Shown one piece after another: positions 9,057-20,723 of a stretch of DNA of 64,000 nucleotides. The notes below the pieces were generated by a model that saw only the letters and a program-made list of their open reading frames with translations, had not been told where the DNA came from and searched no databases. A program made the translations under genes and the position numbers. The stretch lies in NCBI GenBank assembly GCA_964036195.1, contig OZ038451.1:310001-374000 (forward strand). The letters run 5' to 3'. The stretch's first letter is position 1, and the number at the start of each line of letters is the position of its first letter. Origin of the DNA: Sphaerolaimus hirsutus (taxonomy: Eukaryota; Nematoda; Chromadorea; Monhysterida; Sphaerolaimidae).

Positions 9057-11537
9057 AGGGTTGGTTTTATAAAAATCATTTGTATACAAATTGTATAAAA
9101 ATGTATTTTATTTTTATTTTATTCTAGTTTTATTTTATTTTATTTTATTCCAAAATAATAATAAAATAATAAAATGGACCATTTTAGAAAAAATTTAAAG
9201 AAATTTTACATGCAGCATGAATCTTGCATGCAAGGTCAGAAAAATATGATAATTAGACCTAAACATGAAAAATGTGTGACAAATTTTTCCATTACTTTGC
9301 AAAAGTTGCATGCAGTAGGTATTGTTAGCTAGTTGCAAGTGTTAAGTTACAATTATTGATAAGAATGGTTTGCATTTTCAGTAGAAGGATTACTGGAGTG
9401 TGCTGGGCGCATTTGTAAAACATCATGCAAAGTGTCAATTGTCATGACAAATGTAGTAAAGAGTCAATTGGCATCTCAAATGTTAAGCAAAGTAAACACC
9501 TTCCCGATCAAGTCCGGCTGCCTATTTTTTTTTTCACTTCGCAGGCCATATCTCCGGTTGCGGGAGGGGTGGAAAACTAAAACTTGGGTGGTATATAGGC
9601 GCAACCCCCCACTACCCCGCATGAATAAATGGGGCAGTGGCGACTCACTATAGAGGGGGTCGCCATATACGTGAAAAAAATTTGCAGCGTTTTCACTCTC
9701 CCGAACAGGTCCGGCCCCCAGTTGATTTCTTACACTGCAGGTCACGTATCTCCAGCTGTGGGAGGGGTATAGATCTAAAAATTTTGGGGATGTGTCGCCA
9801 ACACCCCTCCCCTACTATACACTGGCCAGGTGGTTTTTGGCAACTCACCACAGTGTGGGGTGCAAAGTTTAAAATTTATTAAAATGTTACTGTCCCAGAC
9901 AAGTCCAGCATCCAATTGAATTTGAAAAAATGGACACTTTTGTGTTGTTTTAACACTAATGTGGTTGACGATGTGAAATAAGCATGAAATATCCTCTAAA
10001 AAATATCTTATCCAAAATAAACCGGCCACCACATGAACCCCTTCCCCCAAGTGGGTGACAAAAAAATCACTTTTTACAACTTTTTTATTAGACACTTGAA
10101 CGGCTGGTTTACAATAATTTATAGGGGAGGGTTAAAGGTCTCAAGTTGTGTAAAAAATCTTACCTCAAAAATGCCTTCATAAGAAAATTTGCTGGGGGTG
10201 AATTTCAAATCGTAAAAATGACATCATTGCAGGAACAAAAATAGGCAAAATTCACAATTTTAAATTTACCCCCAGCAAATTTTCTTATGAAGGCATTTTT
10301 GAGGTAAGGTTGTTTACACAATTTGAAACCTTTAACCCTCCTCTAAAAATCATTGTAAACTAGCATTTCAAGTGTCTGATTAAAAAGTTGTAAAAAGTGA
10401 TTTTTTTGTCACCCACTTGGGGGGAGGGGTTCATGTGGTGGGCAGTTTTAGGTCGGATAAGATATTTTTTAGAGAATATTTCATGCTTATTTCACATTGT
10501 CAAGCACATTAGTGTTAAAACAACCCAAAAGTGTCCATTTTTTGAAATTCAATTAGATGCTGTAATTGTGTGGGACAGTAACATTTTAATAAATTTTAAA
10601 CTTTGCACCCCACACTGTGGTGAGTTGCTAAAGACCGCCTGGCCAGTGTATAGTAGGGGAGGGGTGTTGGTGACACATCCCCAAAATTTGAGATTTATAC
10701 CCCTCCCACAGGTGGAGGTATGGCACCCGCAGTGATAGAAATCAGTGGGGGCCGGACCTGTGTGGGACACTAAAAAAGCTGCAAATTTTTTTTGCACTCG
10801 GCGACCCACCCTGTAGGGGGTCGTCGCGACCCCTTCAATTCATGCGAAGTAGAGGGGGGTTGCGCCAATATCTACCCCAAGTTTCAGCTTCTGGCGGATC
10901 CTAGAACAGGAGATAGGACGTCAGAAGTAAAATAAAAAATGGGGGGCCGGACTTGATCGGGAAGGTGTTTATTATTGTCATGACAAATGTCATGCAGAGT
11001 GTAAATTGTGTATCTGAATCTTATGTTTTGGTATTCAAACCTTATATTCTGGTATCCAAATCTTATGTTTTTGTATCCAAATGTTCACATAAGATTTGGT
11101 CACAAAAACAACAAGATTTGGATACAAAATATAACATTTGTATACAATTTGCTTTACAGTTTCCACTTTAATTTATATTTGTCATGACAATTGACACTTT
11201 ACTAAACATTTTCATGAAAATTGACAATTTCCATTCCATTCCATTTCATATGACATTTTGACAATTTACATGGCTTGGGACTGCCCCAGCTCCGCGAATG
11301 AACAGGTTGAACTATAAACAAAAAAAAAATTCGTACAAAAAATATGAATTTTTATACAATTTTTACAAAAATATGATTTGTATACAATTTTACAAAAATT
11401 TTACAAAAATTTTTATACAATTTTTATTTTTATTTTGCTATTTTCCATTTTATTTTATTTTATTTTATTTTATTCTTCAATTTTCCATTTTATTTTTATT
11501 TTATTTTTATTCTTTTCTGGGATTTTGCCAACCCTGC
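9057..11537. mobile_element. large non-autonomous hAT-like element (CAGGGTTGG ends)
   Basis: Ends CAGGGTTGG and CCAACCCTG. Flanking 8-mers gttgtgaa and cttatgaa agree at 6 of 8. Next to each end are inverted ttttatacaa and ttattttatttta runs (9065-9175; 11320-11510). The interior holds a 1.48-kb palindrome (9493-10971) and copies of the catgacaaatgtc motif. No ORF in it resembles a transposase; translated frames are shadows of repeats. Confidence 0.6.
9493..10971. repeat. 1.48-kb foldback palindrome, arms about 735 bp
   Basis: taaacaccttcccgatcaag at 9493 is answered by its reverse complement ending at 10971. Matching arm blocks are visible throughout: caggtccggcccc against ggggccggacctg, cccctcccctactatacact against its complement, and aaatgccttcataagaaaat close to the centre near 10232. 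Arms differ by scattered substitutions. No coding potential. It may be a foldback-type element or an inverted duplication. Confidence 0.8.
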
Positions 11538-11705
11538 TTATGAATTCTAAATGTAACTAATCCACATATCTAATATATTAGTTATTCCACGAGTCAGTGG
11601 CCAAAACTTGGACACACGCAAAAAAATTTTTTATTTAAGATTTCATTTTTTCAGTTTCCTCTTATATATATTGAGCATTTTAACATGGAATTGATAGAAA
11701 TGCAA
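11538..11705. other. non-repetitive spacer before the satellite
   Basis: AT-rich flank with nothing recognised; the satellite begins with gcaattcacgccttaaccg. Confidence 0.4.
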
Positions 11706-12855
11706 TTCACGCCTTAACCGTTCTTGGGGAACCGGGGTAGACACGCACCATTGCATAGCTGAGGTTGTGTGCTTTCAGAAAATGTACATGTTTTGGGGTG
11801 TTTGCCATAGCCACTTAATACCTAAGAAACATAAACATGAAAAAAAGTCGATTTCCACTGATTGAATCGCGATTCATGCCTTAACCGTTCTTGGGGAATG
11901 GGGGTAGACACACACCATTGCGTTGCTGAGGTTGTGCTCTTTCAGAATCTGCAGAGTTTTTGGGGTGTTCGCCATAGCTACTGTATACCAAAGAAACAAA
12001 AACGTGAATGCAGGTCAGTTCCAGCCTATTGAATCGCGATTCACGCCTTAACCGTTCTTGGGGAATGGCAATAGACACACACCATTGCGTAGCTGAGGTT
12101 GTGCTCTTTCAGAATCTGCAGAGTTTTTGGGGTGTTTGCCATAGCCACTTTATACCTAAGAAACCAAACCGTGAATGCAGGTCAGTTCCAGCCGATTGAA
12201 TCGCAGTACACACCTTAACCGTTCTTGGGGAATGGGGGTAAACACACACCATTGCATAGCTGACGCTGTGTGCTTTCAGAAAATGTACATGTTTTGGGGT
12301 GTTTGCCATAGCCACTTTATACCTAAGAAACAACAACGTGAATGCAGGTCAGTTCCAGCTGATTTAATCGCGACTCACGCCTTAACCGTTCTTGGGGAAC
12401 TAAGGACATGCACCATTGCATAGCTGAGGTAGTGCTCTTTCAGAAAATGTACATGTTTTGGGGTGTTTGTTGTAGCCACTTTATACCCAAGAAACAAAAT
12501 TGTAAATGCAGGTCAGTTCCAGCCGATTGAATCGCGATTCACGCCTTAACCATTCTTGGGGAACGGGGTTAGACACACCATTGCGTAGCTGAGGTGGTGT
12601 GCTTTCAGAATCTGCAGAGTTTTTGGGGTATTTGCCATAGCCACTTTATACCTAAGAAACAAAAACGTGAATGCAGGTCAGTTCCAGCCGATTGAATCGC
12701 GATTCACGCTTTAACCATTCTTGGGGAATGGGGGTAGACACGCACCATTGCGTAGCTGAGGTAGTGCTCTTTCAGAAAATGTACATGTTTTGAAGTGTTT
12801 GCCAATGCCACTTTATACATAAGAAACAAAAACGTGAAAAAGTCAATTCCAACCA
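11706..12855. repeat. ~167-bp satellite array, forward orientation, about 7 units
   Basis: The unit contains ccttaaccgttcttggggaa, caccattgcgtagctgagg, tttggggtgtttgccatagc and actttatacctaagaaac. The landmark ccttaaccgttcttgggg recurs about every 167 bp (near 11713, 11880, 12046, 12212, 12380, 12545 and 12712). Units end in a small palindrome gaatcgcgattc. Short ORFs across it are repeat artefacts. Confidence 0.85.
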
Positions 12856-14272
12856 CAAAAACACAAAAACTCTGCAGATTCTGAAAGCACACAACCTCAG
12901 CTACGCAATGGTGTGTGTCTACCTTCATTCCCCAAGGACAGTTAAGGCGTGAATCGTGATTCAATCGGCCAGAACTGACCTGTATTCACATTTTTGTTTC
13001 TTAGGTATAAAGTGGCTATGGCAAACACCCCAAAACATGTACATTTTCTGAAAGAGCACAATCTCAGCTACGCAACAGTGCATGTCTACCCCCATTCCCT
13101 AAGAACGGTTAAGGTGTGAATCGCGATTAAATCAGCTGGAACTGACCTGCATTCACATTTTTGTTTCTTAGGTATAATATGGCTATGGCAAATACCCTAA
13201 AAACTATGCAGATTCTGAAAGCACACAACCTCAGCTATGCAATGGTGCATGTCTACCCCCATTCCCCAAGAACAGTTAAGGCGTGAATCGCAATTCAATC
13301 GGTCAGAATCGACTTTTTTTCACGTTTTTGTTTCTTAGGTATAAAGTGGCTACAGCAAACACCCCAAAACATGTACATTTTCTGAATGAGCACTACCTCA
13401 GCTACGCAATGGTGTGTGTCTACCCCTGTTTCCCACGAACAGTTAAGGCGTGAATCACAATTCAATTGGTCGGAATTGACTTTTTTTCACGTTTTTGTTT
13501 CTTAGGTATAAAGTGGCTACAGCAAACACCCCAAAACATGTACATTTTCTGAATGAGCACAACCTCAGCTACGCAATGGTGTGTGTCTATTGCCATTCCC
13601 CAAGAACAGTTAAGGTGTGAATCGCGATTCAATCAGCTGGAACTGACCTGCATTCACGTTTTTGTTTCTTAGGTATAAAGTGGCTATAGAAAACACCCCA
13701 AAAACTCTGCAGATTCTGAAAGAGCACAACATTAGCTATGCAACAGTGTGTCTACCCACATTCCCCAAGAACGGTTAAGGCGTGAATCACGATTAAATCG
13801 GCCAGAACTGACCCGTATTCACGTTTTTGTTTCTTAGGTGGCTATGGCAAACACCCCAAAACGTGTACATTTTCTGAAAGAGCACAATCTCAGCTACGCA
13901 ATGGTGTGTGTCTACCCCCGTTCCACAAGAACGGTTAAGGCGTGAATCGCAATTCAATTGGTAAGAATCAACTTTTTTTCACGTTTTTGTTTCTTAGGTA
14001 TAAAGTGGCTATGGCAAACACCCCAAAACATGTACATTTTCTGAAAGAGCACAATCTCAGCTATGCAACGGTGCATGTCTACCCCTGTTCCCCAAGAACG
14101 GTTAAGGCGTTAATCGTGATTCAATCGGTCAGAATCGACTTTTTTTCACGTTTTTGTTTCTAAGGTATAAAGTGGCTATGGCAAACACCACAAAACATGT
14201 ACATTTTCTGAAAGAGCACAATCTCAGCTATGCAACGGTGCATGTCTACCCCTGTTCCCCAAGAACGGTTAA
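12856..14272. repeat. same satellite in inverted orientation, about 8-9 units
   Basis: From about 12856 the reverse-complement unit (gaacggttaaggcgtgaatc, cttaggtataaagtggctat) is repeated head-to-head with the forward array. The array stops at 14272, inside the gttaaggc landmark, where a TTAA-flanked insertion begins, and resumes at 59196. Confidence 0.85.
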
Positions 14273-14514
14273 AGCGGCGTTTACACTGCAAGCTGTGCCA
14301 GCAAACTTTTTTTCTGTTGGCAATGGACATTTTGTCATGACAATGCACAAATTTTACAGAAATCTTGCCTGTGCTGACAAAAAAGCCTCGTTCAACAGAA
14401 ACCAAATGAATGAAAATATGATGAAAAACCGAACAACAGAATGAAAATAAGATGAAAAAGCCTTGTTGAACTCCGAGCAAACCGACAACGAAGATTTGGA
14501 CAGATGGGCAAGTG

Positions 14515-15142
14515 CAAAGTTGTTGAAAAGTGCATACGTTTACTCGAAAAATACGCGTACGCAAGTACACGGTAAATACATTTACATATACTTTTAAAAA
14601 AGTACTGTACATACTTGTACGCGTACATTTTCAAAGCATACGCGTATAGAAAATGTATTTCAGAAATTTCAATGTGGGACATTTACTGCTCAAACCGCAA
14701 GCTTTAAACAAAATGGCACCATAATGTGATGAATAAACTCAGGTAAAATGGTCTGTTGTATGTTCCACGTAAAAATTATCCCATATTATCAACGTTATTT
14801 CTATTGTGGCAGAAATATAACCAATTTTTCGTTCATTAGTCAGTTGGCACATGGTAGATTTCCGTGCAAAGTGTGTTGTCGATAAGCTATATTTATAATC
14901 TCATCATATTTATCTATCACTTTCTTACAAAAAAAAGTATGTTGTGCTGTAGACATATGAAAACGTGCCCAATTTGACATTTTCTATGAAGGAAAGTACT
15001 CGTTTCATCACTCACAACAAAAGTGAAAATTTACGCGTAAGTACAAGTAAAAAAAGTGATTTACGTTTTCTATATTTTGTGGTGCTTTGTGGTGTATACA
15101 ATGTCTATACTTTTGAAAAAGTTCAGTAATTCTAACAACTCT
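14515..15142. mobile_element. hAT-like element (CAGAGTTG family), alpha copy
   Basis: Left end caaagttgttgaaaag, right end ttctaacaactct, target duplication ggcaagtg (14507-14514 and 15143-15150). The interior has tacgcgtac motifs. Part of it is mirrored at 55198-55725. Confidence 0.7.
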
Positions 15143-15317
15143 GGCAAGTGTGATCATTTTTGGAATGATGTATGAATCATAGTTGTTAAAATGTATTTAC
15201 TTTTACTCGATAAATACGTATACTCAAGTACAGAGTAAATACGTTTATGTTTCTTCAGAAAAAAGTTTCTGTATTCACGTTTACGTATACTTTTTGAAAG
15301 TACTCGTGTACAGAAAA
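14622..15317. repeat. outer segment of the left arm of a large palindrome
   Basis: Reads as the reverse complement of roughly 55030-55725. The arm continues on the other side of the BEL/Pao complex at 51669-53000. Its outer limit falls inside the alpha hAT-like copy. Confidence 0.75.
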
Positions 15318-16568
15318 TGTGATGAAGCCACCGAATTCGGCAACTCCAAGACCGTAGTGAGAGACTGCCTTTAGAGTGGTTTGATTTCCCGTTGTAGCCG
15401 AACGTCCACTTGTCGCCAGCCAAGTTGAGTTTATTTCGTGGTTGTGTGTTGAAAGGGGTTTCGAGATTGTTTCAGGTACTTTATTTGATCAGATGCAGCT
15501 TAAATACAAAAGCGCAAAGTTAGCGAGCTTCCTAGTCGAAGTTTCTATCGCTAACTTATTTTCTGGGTCGGGACTTGGGTCATAAGACTGAAGTAAAAAC
15601 TTCCAAAGTTGCTAAGACACAGAAATTATGTATAAAGCATGGCTACAATAATTTCCTAAATTCAAATGTACAAATAAAACACAAATGCAACAATAAAACA
15701 CATTTAGCTGAAACAGTTGGCTTATATTGCATGTGTATACATTCAGATACTTATGGTAAAGAAATACCAGATACAAATTGGGTTAATAGAAAAACTTTTA
15801 ATCTTGTGAGGCGCAAAGTCGGCAAACTCGGCCGATTTACTAATCTGTTTCAATTTGTCAGAAAACATTGACGCACTTTGGAAACTCATATGTTAGAGTT
15901 GGGAATTGTAAATAGCAATGTAAATGTTCCTAATGACGTAAATATAGCACGGTATATTCATTGTAATAATAATCACTTCCTGAAAACGTATATTTGATGA
16001 TTAGCAAATTGGGACTTATTCGAGGTAAATGGGTATAATAATTGAGCAGGGTTAATATAACGTATTTGATATAATTTGAGCAGAGTATTTTCCATCAATG
16101 TCAAAGTATTAAAATTATAAAGCATTGCAAAGCTATAATAATTATGCCTACGCGAAGGGCTTGGTAAATACGTACCGTAAATGATAGTTACATACAGGGC
16201 ACCATTTCTCTATTAGGACGCTGGCCTAAGTAAATACGTAGAACATAAATAATTACAAGATTTGAGTTTCCCAAATTGCAAGCAAACCATGTAAATGTAT
16301 ATATAGTAATAATCAGAAAATTATGGTGAATCGAATGAGTCTAATTTCATGTTCATAAACCTAATAATAACTTATTTGTCCTTTTAACTTAAATATTTCA
16401 CATTAACATATCAATAACTTATAAAACACTTTCCTAATCAGATATTCTCCATGGATAAATAATATAGTGCAGGAAATATAAATGTGCAAATAAATAAATG
16501 GGACAAAATGAACCTACTTATCAAATCTCTGTATTTCTTTATCCATCCATCTTGCCACAGTCAACACA
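15318..16568 (-). repeat. BEL/Pao LTR1 (3' LTR of copy A)
   Basis: Begins TGTGATGAAGCC and ends TCAACACA. It is preceded by gaaaa (15313-15317), the same 5-mer that follows LTR4. It is very similar to LTR4 throughout (for example ttgatcagatgcagcttaaa, different in LTR2/LTR3) but lacks about 25 bp near position 15330 present in the other three. Length 1251 bp. The coding strand of the element is minus. Confidence 0.85.
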
Positions 16569-19500
16569 CTCCGGGCGGAAGAGTTGCTGCACCCCGTTGT
16601 TGCAGCAATGTCACATGCTGGTGGTGGTGGGCGCCAACGTGATGAGTGGCGTCTCCACAGTCGCCTCGGTGGTGAACGTGGTCATGCGCAAAGTCGTGGG
16701 CGTGCGTGAAGTCGCAGGCCCTGTTGCCGGTGATGCCAACCAGGCTGTCCAGGAGGGGCACATACAAACTGGGGTACACTGGGCACATACAAATTTGCAT
16801 GTGCCCAAATTTGGAAACATACATTTGTGTTACAGTTTGTATGTGCCCAAACCATGGGGCACATGCAAGTTTGTATGTTCCCGCAGCTGGGCACATGCAT
16901 GCGCGCACACGTGTGTATGTTTCCCAAACGCAGGCACATACAGATTTTTTAAAGATTGTATGTTCCCGGTACTGGGCACATACACATGTTGAAAACTATT
17001 TTGACACTTTTGTAACAACCACTGAAACATTTACAAGATAGGATAACGACGGCATTGCGCAAAAATCCGGCGTTGGAATTTGCAAGCAACAGAATACAGA
17101 ATCCTAGATTAACACTATCAATGTGACATTTTACAGGGAATTTTGTCTGACTTTTTACACTCTGCATGACAATTGGCATTTTACAGGGAATTTTAAATGT
17201 AATGCACACACATTGTCTTGCTGCGGGCCTTGATAATTGCCACCACAACACTCAATAAGCGTATAGATAATCCAATTACCAATTATCCCCCCAGCATATT
17301 CACTTCAAATTAGATGTATTTATTGTAATTAGTAATTGCACCAATAAAGTGTGCTCTTATTAAATTATTTTAGCAAAGTGCTGCAGGTCCGTGTACCGGT
17401 ATTTGGGTCAGCATTTACAAATGCTAGTGCTGCATTGTTCTACAACAACGCGGCACTAAGGTTGGGAAACCTGTGGAAAACTTGGGAAGTTAGGTACTCG
17501 TTTCCCTACCCTAGTGCCGCGCTGTTTGCAGAACAATGCAGCAGTAGCGTTGGTAAATACCCCCCAGAATACCGGTACACGAAAGCCCCGTATTCGGGTC
17601 AGCTTTACTTATGCTAGTGCCACGTTGTTAGCGACAGGGCGATTTCCATGACTTTTGACTGTGTCAAATGTCAAATGACATGCAAAGTGTCAAAAGTCAT
17701 GGAAAATCCCCTGCAAAATGGAAACTTGATTTCCATTTTGCAGGGCATTTTCCATGACTTTTGACCATGTAAAATGTCCAATGTCATGCAAAGTCTCAAA
17801 AGTCATGTAAAATGACAACTCAGTTGCAGTTATCTGCAGCAAGTGTTGCAGTTATTGATTGATATATGTTTCTTAAGTGAGTAAACATGATAATTCATGC
17901 CGTGGCTGGAAGACCGCATTCATGTGCACCGCAGCGCTGGAAAGAAAAACATGCAGTATTCATGGTGAATGATTCACATGAATATCTTAATTATTTTCCA
18001 GAGTATGTTTCCAAACACGGGCACATACAATTCTTAAAAGGTATGTATGTTCCCGTAACTGGGCACATACACGTTTTTCTGAAATGTGTGTGCCCGAAAC
18101 CTTGGGGAACATACACGCGTGTATGTTTCCAAGCGCGGGCACATGCATCGTTTTCAAAAGTTGTATGCGCCCCAAGCTGGGCACATACATTCTTTTTATT
18201 GCGTGCATGTGCCCAAATATGGGGAACATACATAGCGGGCACATGCAGGGGCACATACATATGTGCCCCTCCCGGACAGCCTGATGCCAACGCCGACCTA
18301 GCCTGATGATGAAGCAGGTAGTCGCTTCCTGCACGTTCACGTGTGGTGAATTTGCGGATATCAGGCATGTGAACACTGTCTCTGTTTCTGACTCTGACTT
18401 GTCCCTCATCAGCTGAACTTTCATCTGGTTGAAAATATGCTGATAGTGACTTTGCCATTCTGTCCTCTGTTTCTGCTCTCCTGGCAAATCTGACCGACTG
18501 TGTTGAGTTGGATCTGGCTCTCCTCTTGATTGCTGGTCTCACCTCTGTCTTGTGTACTTTCCTCTGTGGATAATTGGTCTCTTTCTGGATTGATTTCTTG
18601 GCAGTGTATTTGATGGCTCTAAAACATAGCCATATGCACTTGAATGGACACACTATGCATTTCCATATGCATGTGTACACGCATCATGGAATCACTGGCT
18701 TTCCTGTGGCAATTCTCCAATTGTACCACAGGTATCCTGCAGCTATGATTCCAGCTACCAGAATTGTGATCCCCAGCAGAATTGCAATTGTGTTGATGAT
18801 CACTTGGAAGGGTCCTTTGAGCATTCCTCCCAGAAAGTTGGTGTACCCCTTTGACACTCCACTCCAGAAATATAGTGACCATATGCCTTGCCGATTCCTG
18901 CTGCTGTCTGTCCAATTCCAGCTCCAATGCCCTCTATTGAATTTCTGATCACTCTGGGATCCAATAACATGTCTGCCGTGTAATCGATCAACTGGTTCTG
19001 CACATGCTCTAGATTCTGTAATCTCTGAATCTGGCCTCTGACATCCATGAAATTAGTCGCTCTGTTGACAATGTTGGTGAACAAGTGAGGCGTATCAAAC
19101 GTGAAGGCCTGCCACTGTCCTTTCCATGTCATTTCAATTGGCATCTCTGTCACATGCACCATTCCTTGTGCGGATTTCCATTGTCCCTGTTCATCTCTAT
19201 ACAGGTGTGGTGTGGTGTGGCTGCAGTACTCTTCTGGTGATTTTTCCACCAGGTCTCTGCTGCCTGGGCTCTTGAACCACAAGGGCCTGTCTTTGTCCAG
19301 TCTCATTGGTGTGTACTTGTAACACGTCTCTCCCACTTTTCCTGTCTGATAAATTATGTATGGCTGCACTTTCTTGCATTCCCAAAACATAATTGCTTCT
19401 CCAGCCCATTCTGCATGACACATCCTGTCTTCCCAGCATAGCTCGAATCCCCAATGTTGGATCGATGTGGAAAAGCTGAGTCAACATGTCCAGCTGGTTC

Positions 19501-20586
19501 TTGCGAAGTTGACATAACTGATGCCATACAATTGCAAATTGCGCTTGAGTCATCTCTCTGACTACATGTTGCAGGAACTGAAACTTGGAGTTTCTGTCGT
19601 CCAATCTGGCATACAGTGTTCCACTGATTGTCGACTCTTTAGCCTCCACTATTTTTCCTGGCATTGCCCATTCCACAGGCACATCTTCTCTCCTGTCAAA
19701 CTGGATAAATACACCTCCTTGATCGGTGTAATATGTGTCTCTCGGAACACACTCTGAGCCCACTGGCCTCTTTGTCTTGTTGCTGTGTGAGTACGCTGCT
19801 TGTAACTCTGATACAATAATTGTCTGGCCAGATATTTCTGATTTGAATCTGCCAATTTTCTCATATGCACATTGATGCTTGAAATTCTCTGTATCCCATA
19901 CTGTGATTCCATAATTGTGGTCTCTGCAATGTCCCATCATGGCTCTGCACTGGCTGAAATCTTGCAAGTCGCTGATTACAGTCTTTCCATCAAGTGAAGC
20001 CACGGTTCCCTCTTCCATGTAGAAATTGCTGACGACATTTTCCTTGTCATGACAACACCATGAATATTCCACATTCAAGGTTTGATTAGTTTTCCACACT
20101 CTGGGCTCCATTTCCACCAATGGTGTTCCTCTGAACATCTTGTGGATTCTTGCATAGTTGCAGGCTACCACGCCAACTTGTTGGTATTTCTCAAAATTGC
20201 CTGTAATGCCTTTTGCTCCCCAGAAACTGGTGTGTGTAATTATCTCTTTGATTCTGATGTAGCATCTGTATGCTTTCTCATTCTGTGGAATCTGTCTCTG
20301 CGCAAGTGTTACTTTCATTGCCTTGACGAAATTCCTTGGTGGGATATGGCACTGCACTTCTTCAGGAACTGTAAGTGCATGTCCATGCCTTCCACTGGTG
20401 CAAATCTGATACTTCTGGCTTTGTGAGTTGATCACCTGCTCCACAGGATGATCCTTGATTGCATCCTTGAATCTCTCATAAGTTTGCATTTCTCTGACAG
20501 ACTTTGGTGGCCATTCTGACGGCAAACGCAGCAATCCATGATGCACTGCCAATGATGGTGGCCTTACTGTCGAGGTTTCCAGAACA
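16569..20586 (-). pseudogene. copy A envelope-like glycoprotein, broken
   Basis: Damaged relative of the glycoprotein part of the copy B ORF at 39422-42493. It starts inside the ectodomain coding region at 20586, where an 8.4-kb insertion cuts it off from pol (28955 onward). The frame shifts near 19420 (one extra base at the GRQDV block) and near 18870 (a short duplication of ggagt in the region before the membrane span). A 1543-bp hAT-like element (16741-18283) splits the cytoplasmic tail. The last 172 bp (16569-16740) abut LTR1. Cysteines, the KTKR basic site and the transmembrane segment can all still be aligned with copy B. Not translatable as a whole. Confidence 0.8.
16741..18283. mobile_element. 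hAT-like element with GTATGTGCCC subterminal array, copy 1
   Basis: Ends CAGGCTGTCC and GGACAGCCTG, target duplication atgccaac (16733-16740 and 18284-18291). Both subterminal zones (16760-16985 and 18003-18265) are crowded with GTATGTGCCC, GTATGTTCCC or GTATGTTTCC in both orientations, roughly a dozen per side, consistent with transposase-binding repeats. The interior contains inverted segments around 17390-17620 (gtaccggtatt and aataccggtac) and catgacttttgac repeats. No transposase. Confidence 0.85.
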
Positions 20587-20723
20587 TGATGTAAAGTGTA
20601 AGTATGTGTAAAGTGATTCCAGATGTAAAGTGTAAAGTGATAATTAAAGATCAGATTGAACTAGTAAATGATATAGTCAAGAAAAGAATGATCTTCATTT
20701 TAATTTTGTTTTTTGTTTTAAAT

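Noticed and set aside
9432-10809. Paired 80-110 codon frames such as those reading LGRIRYFLENISCLFHIV
   Set aside because: They are the two arms of the 9493-10971 palindrome, giving mirrored frames; no known protein pattern.
11881-14444. Many overlapping 60-100 codon frames with conserved-looking peptides (for example YKVAMANTPKHVHFL)
   Set aside because: They are translations of the ~167-bp satellite; the resemblance comes from the repeat, and both strands give similar frames.
16741-16985. Regularly spaced short repeats that could recall a CRISPR array
   Set aside because: The repeats occur in both orientations with irregular spacing, lie at transposon ends, and the sequence is eukaryotic.
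16498-18680. Cys-rich frames with repeated CMCPxxGTY/HIQ peptides on both strands
   Set aside because: They are the GTATGTGCCC motif arrays of the hAT-like element read in different frames; the same pattern reappears at 33708-34476 and 36538-37052.
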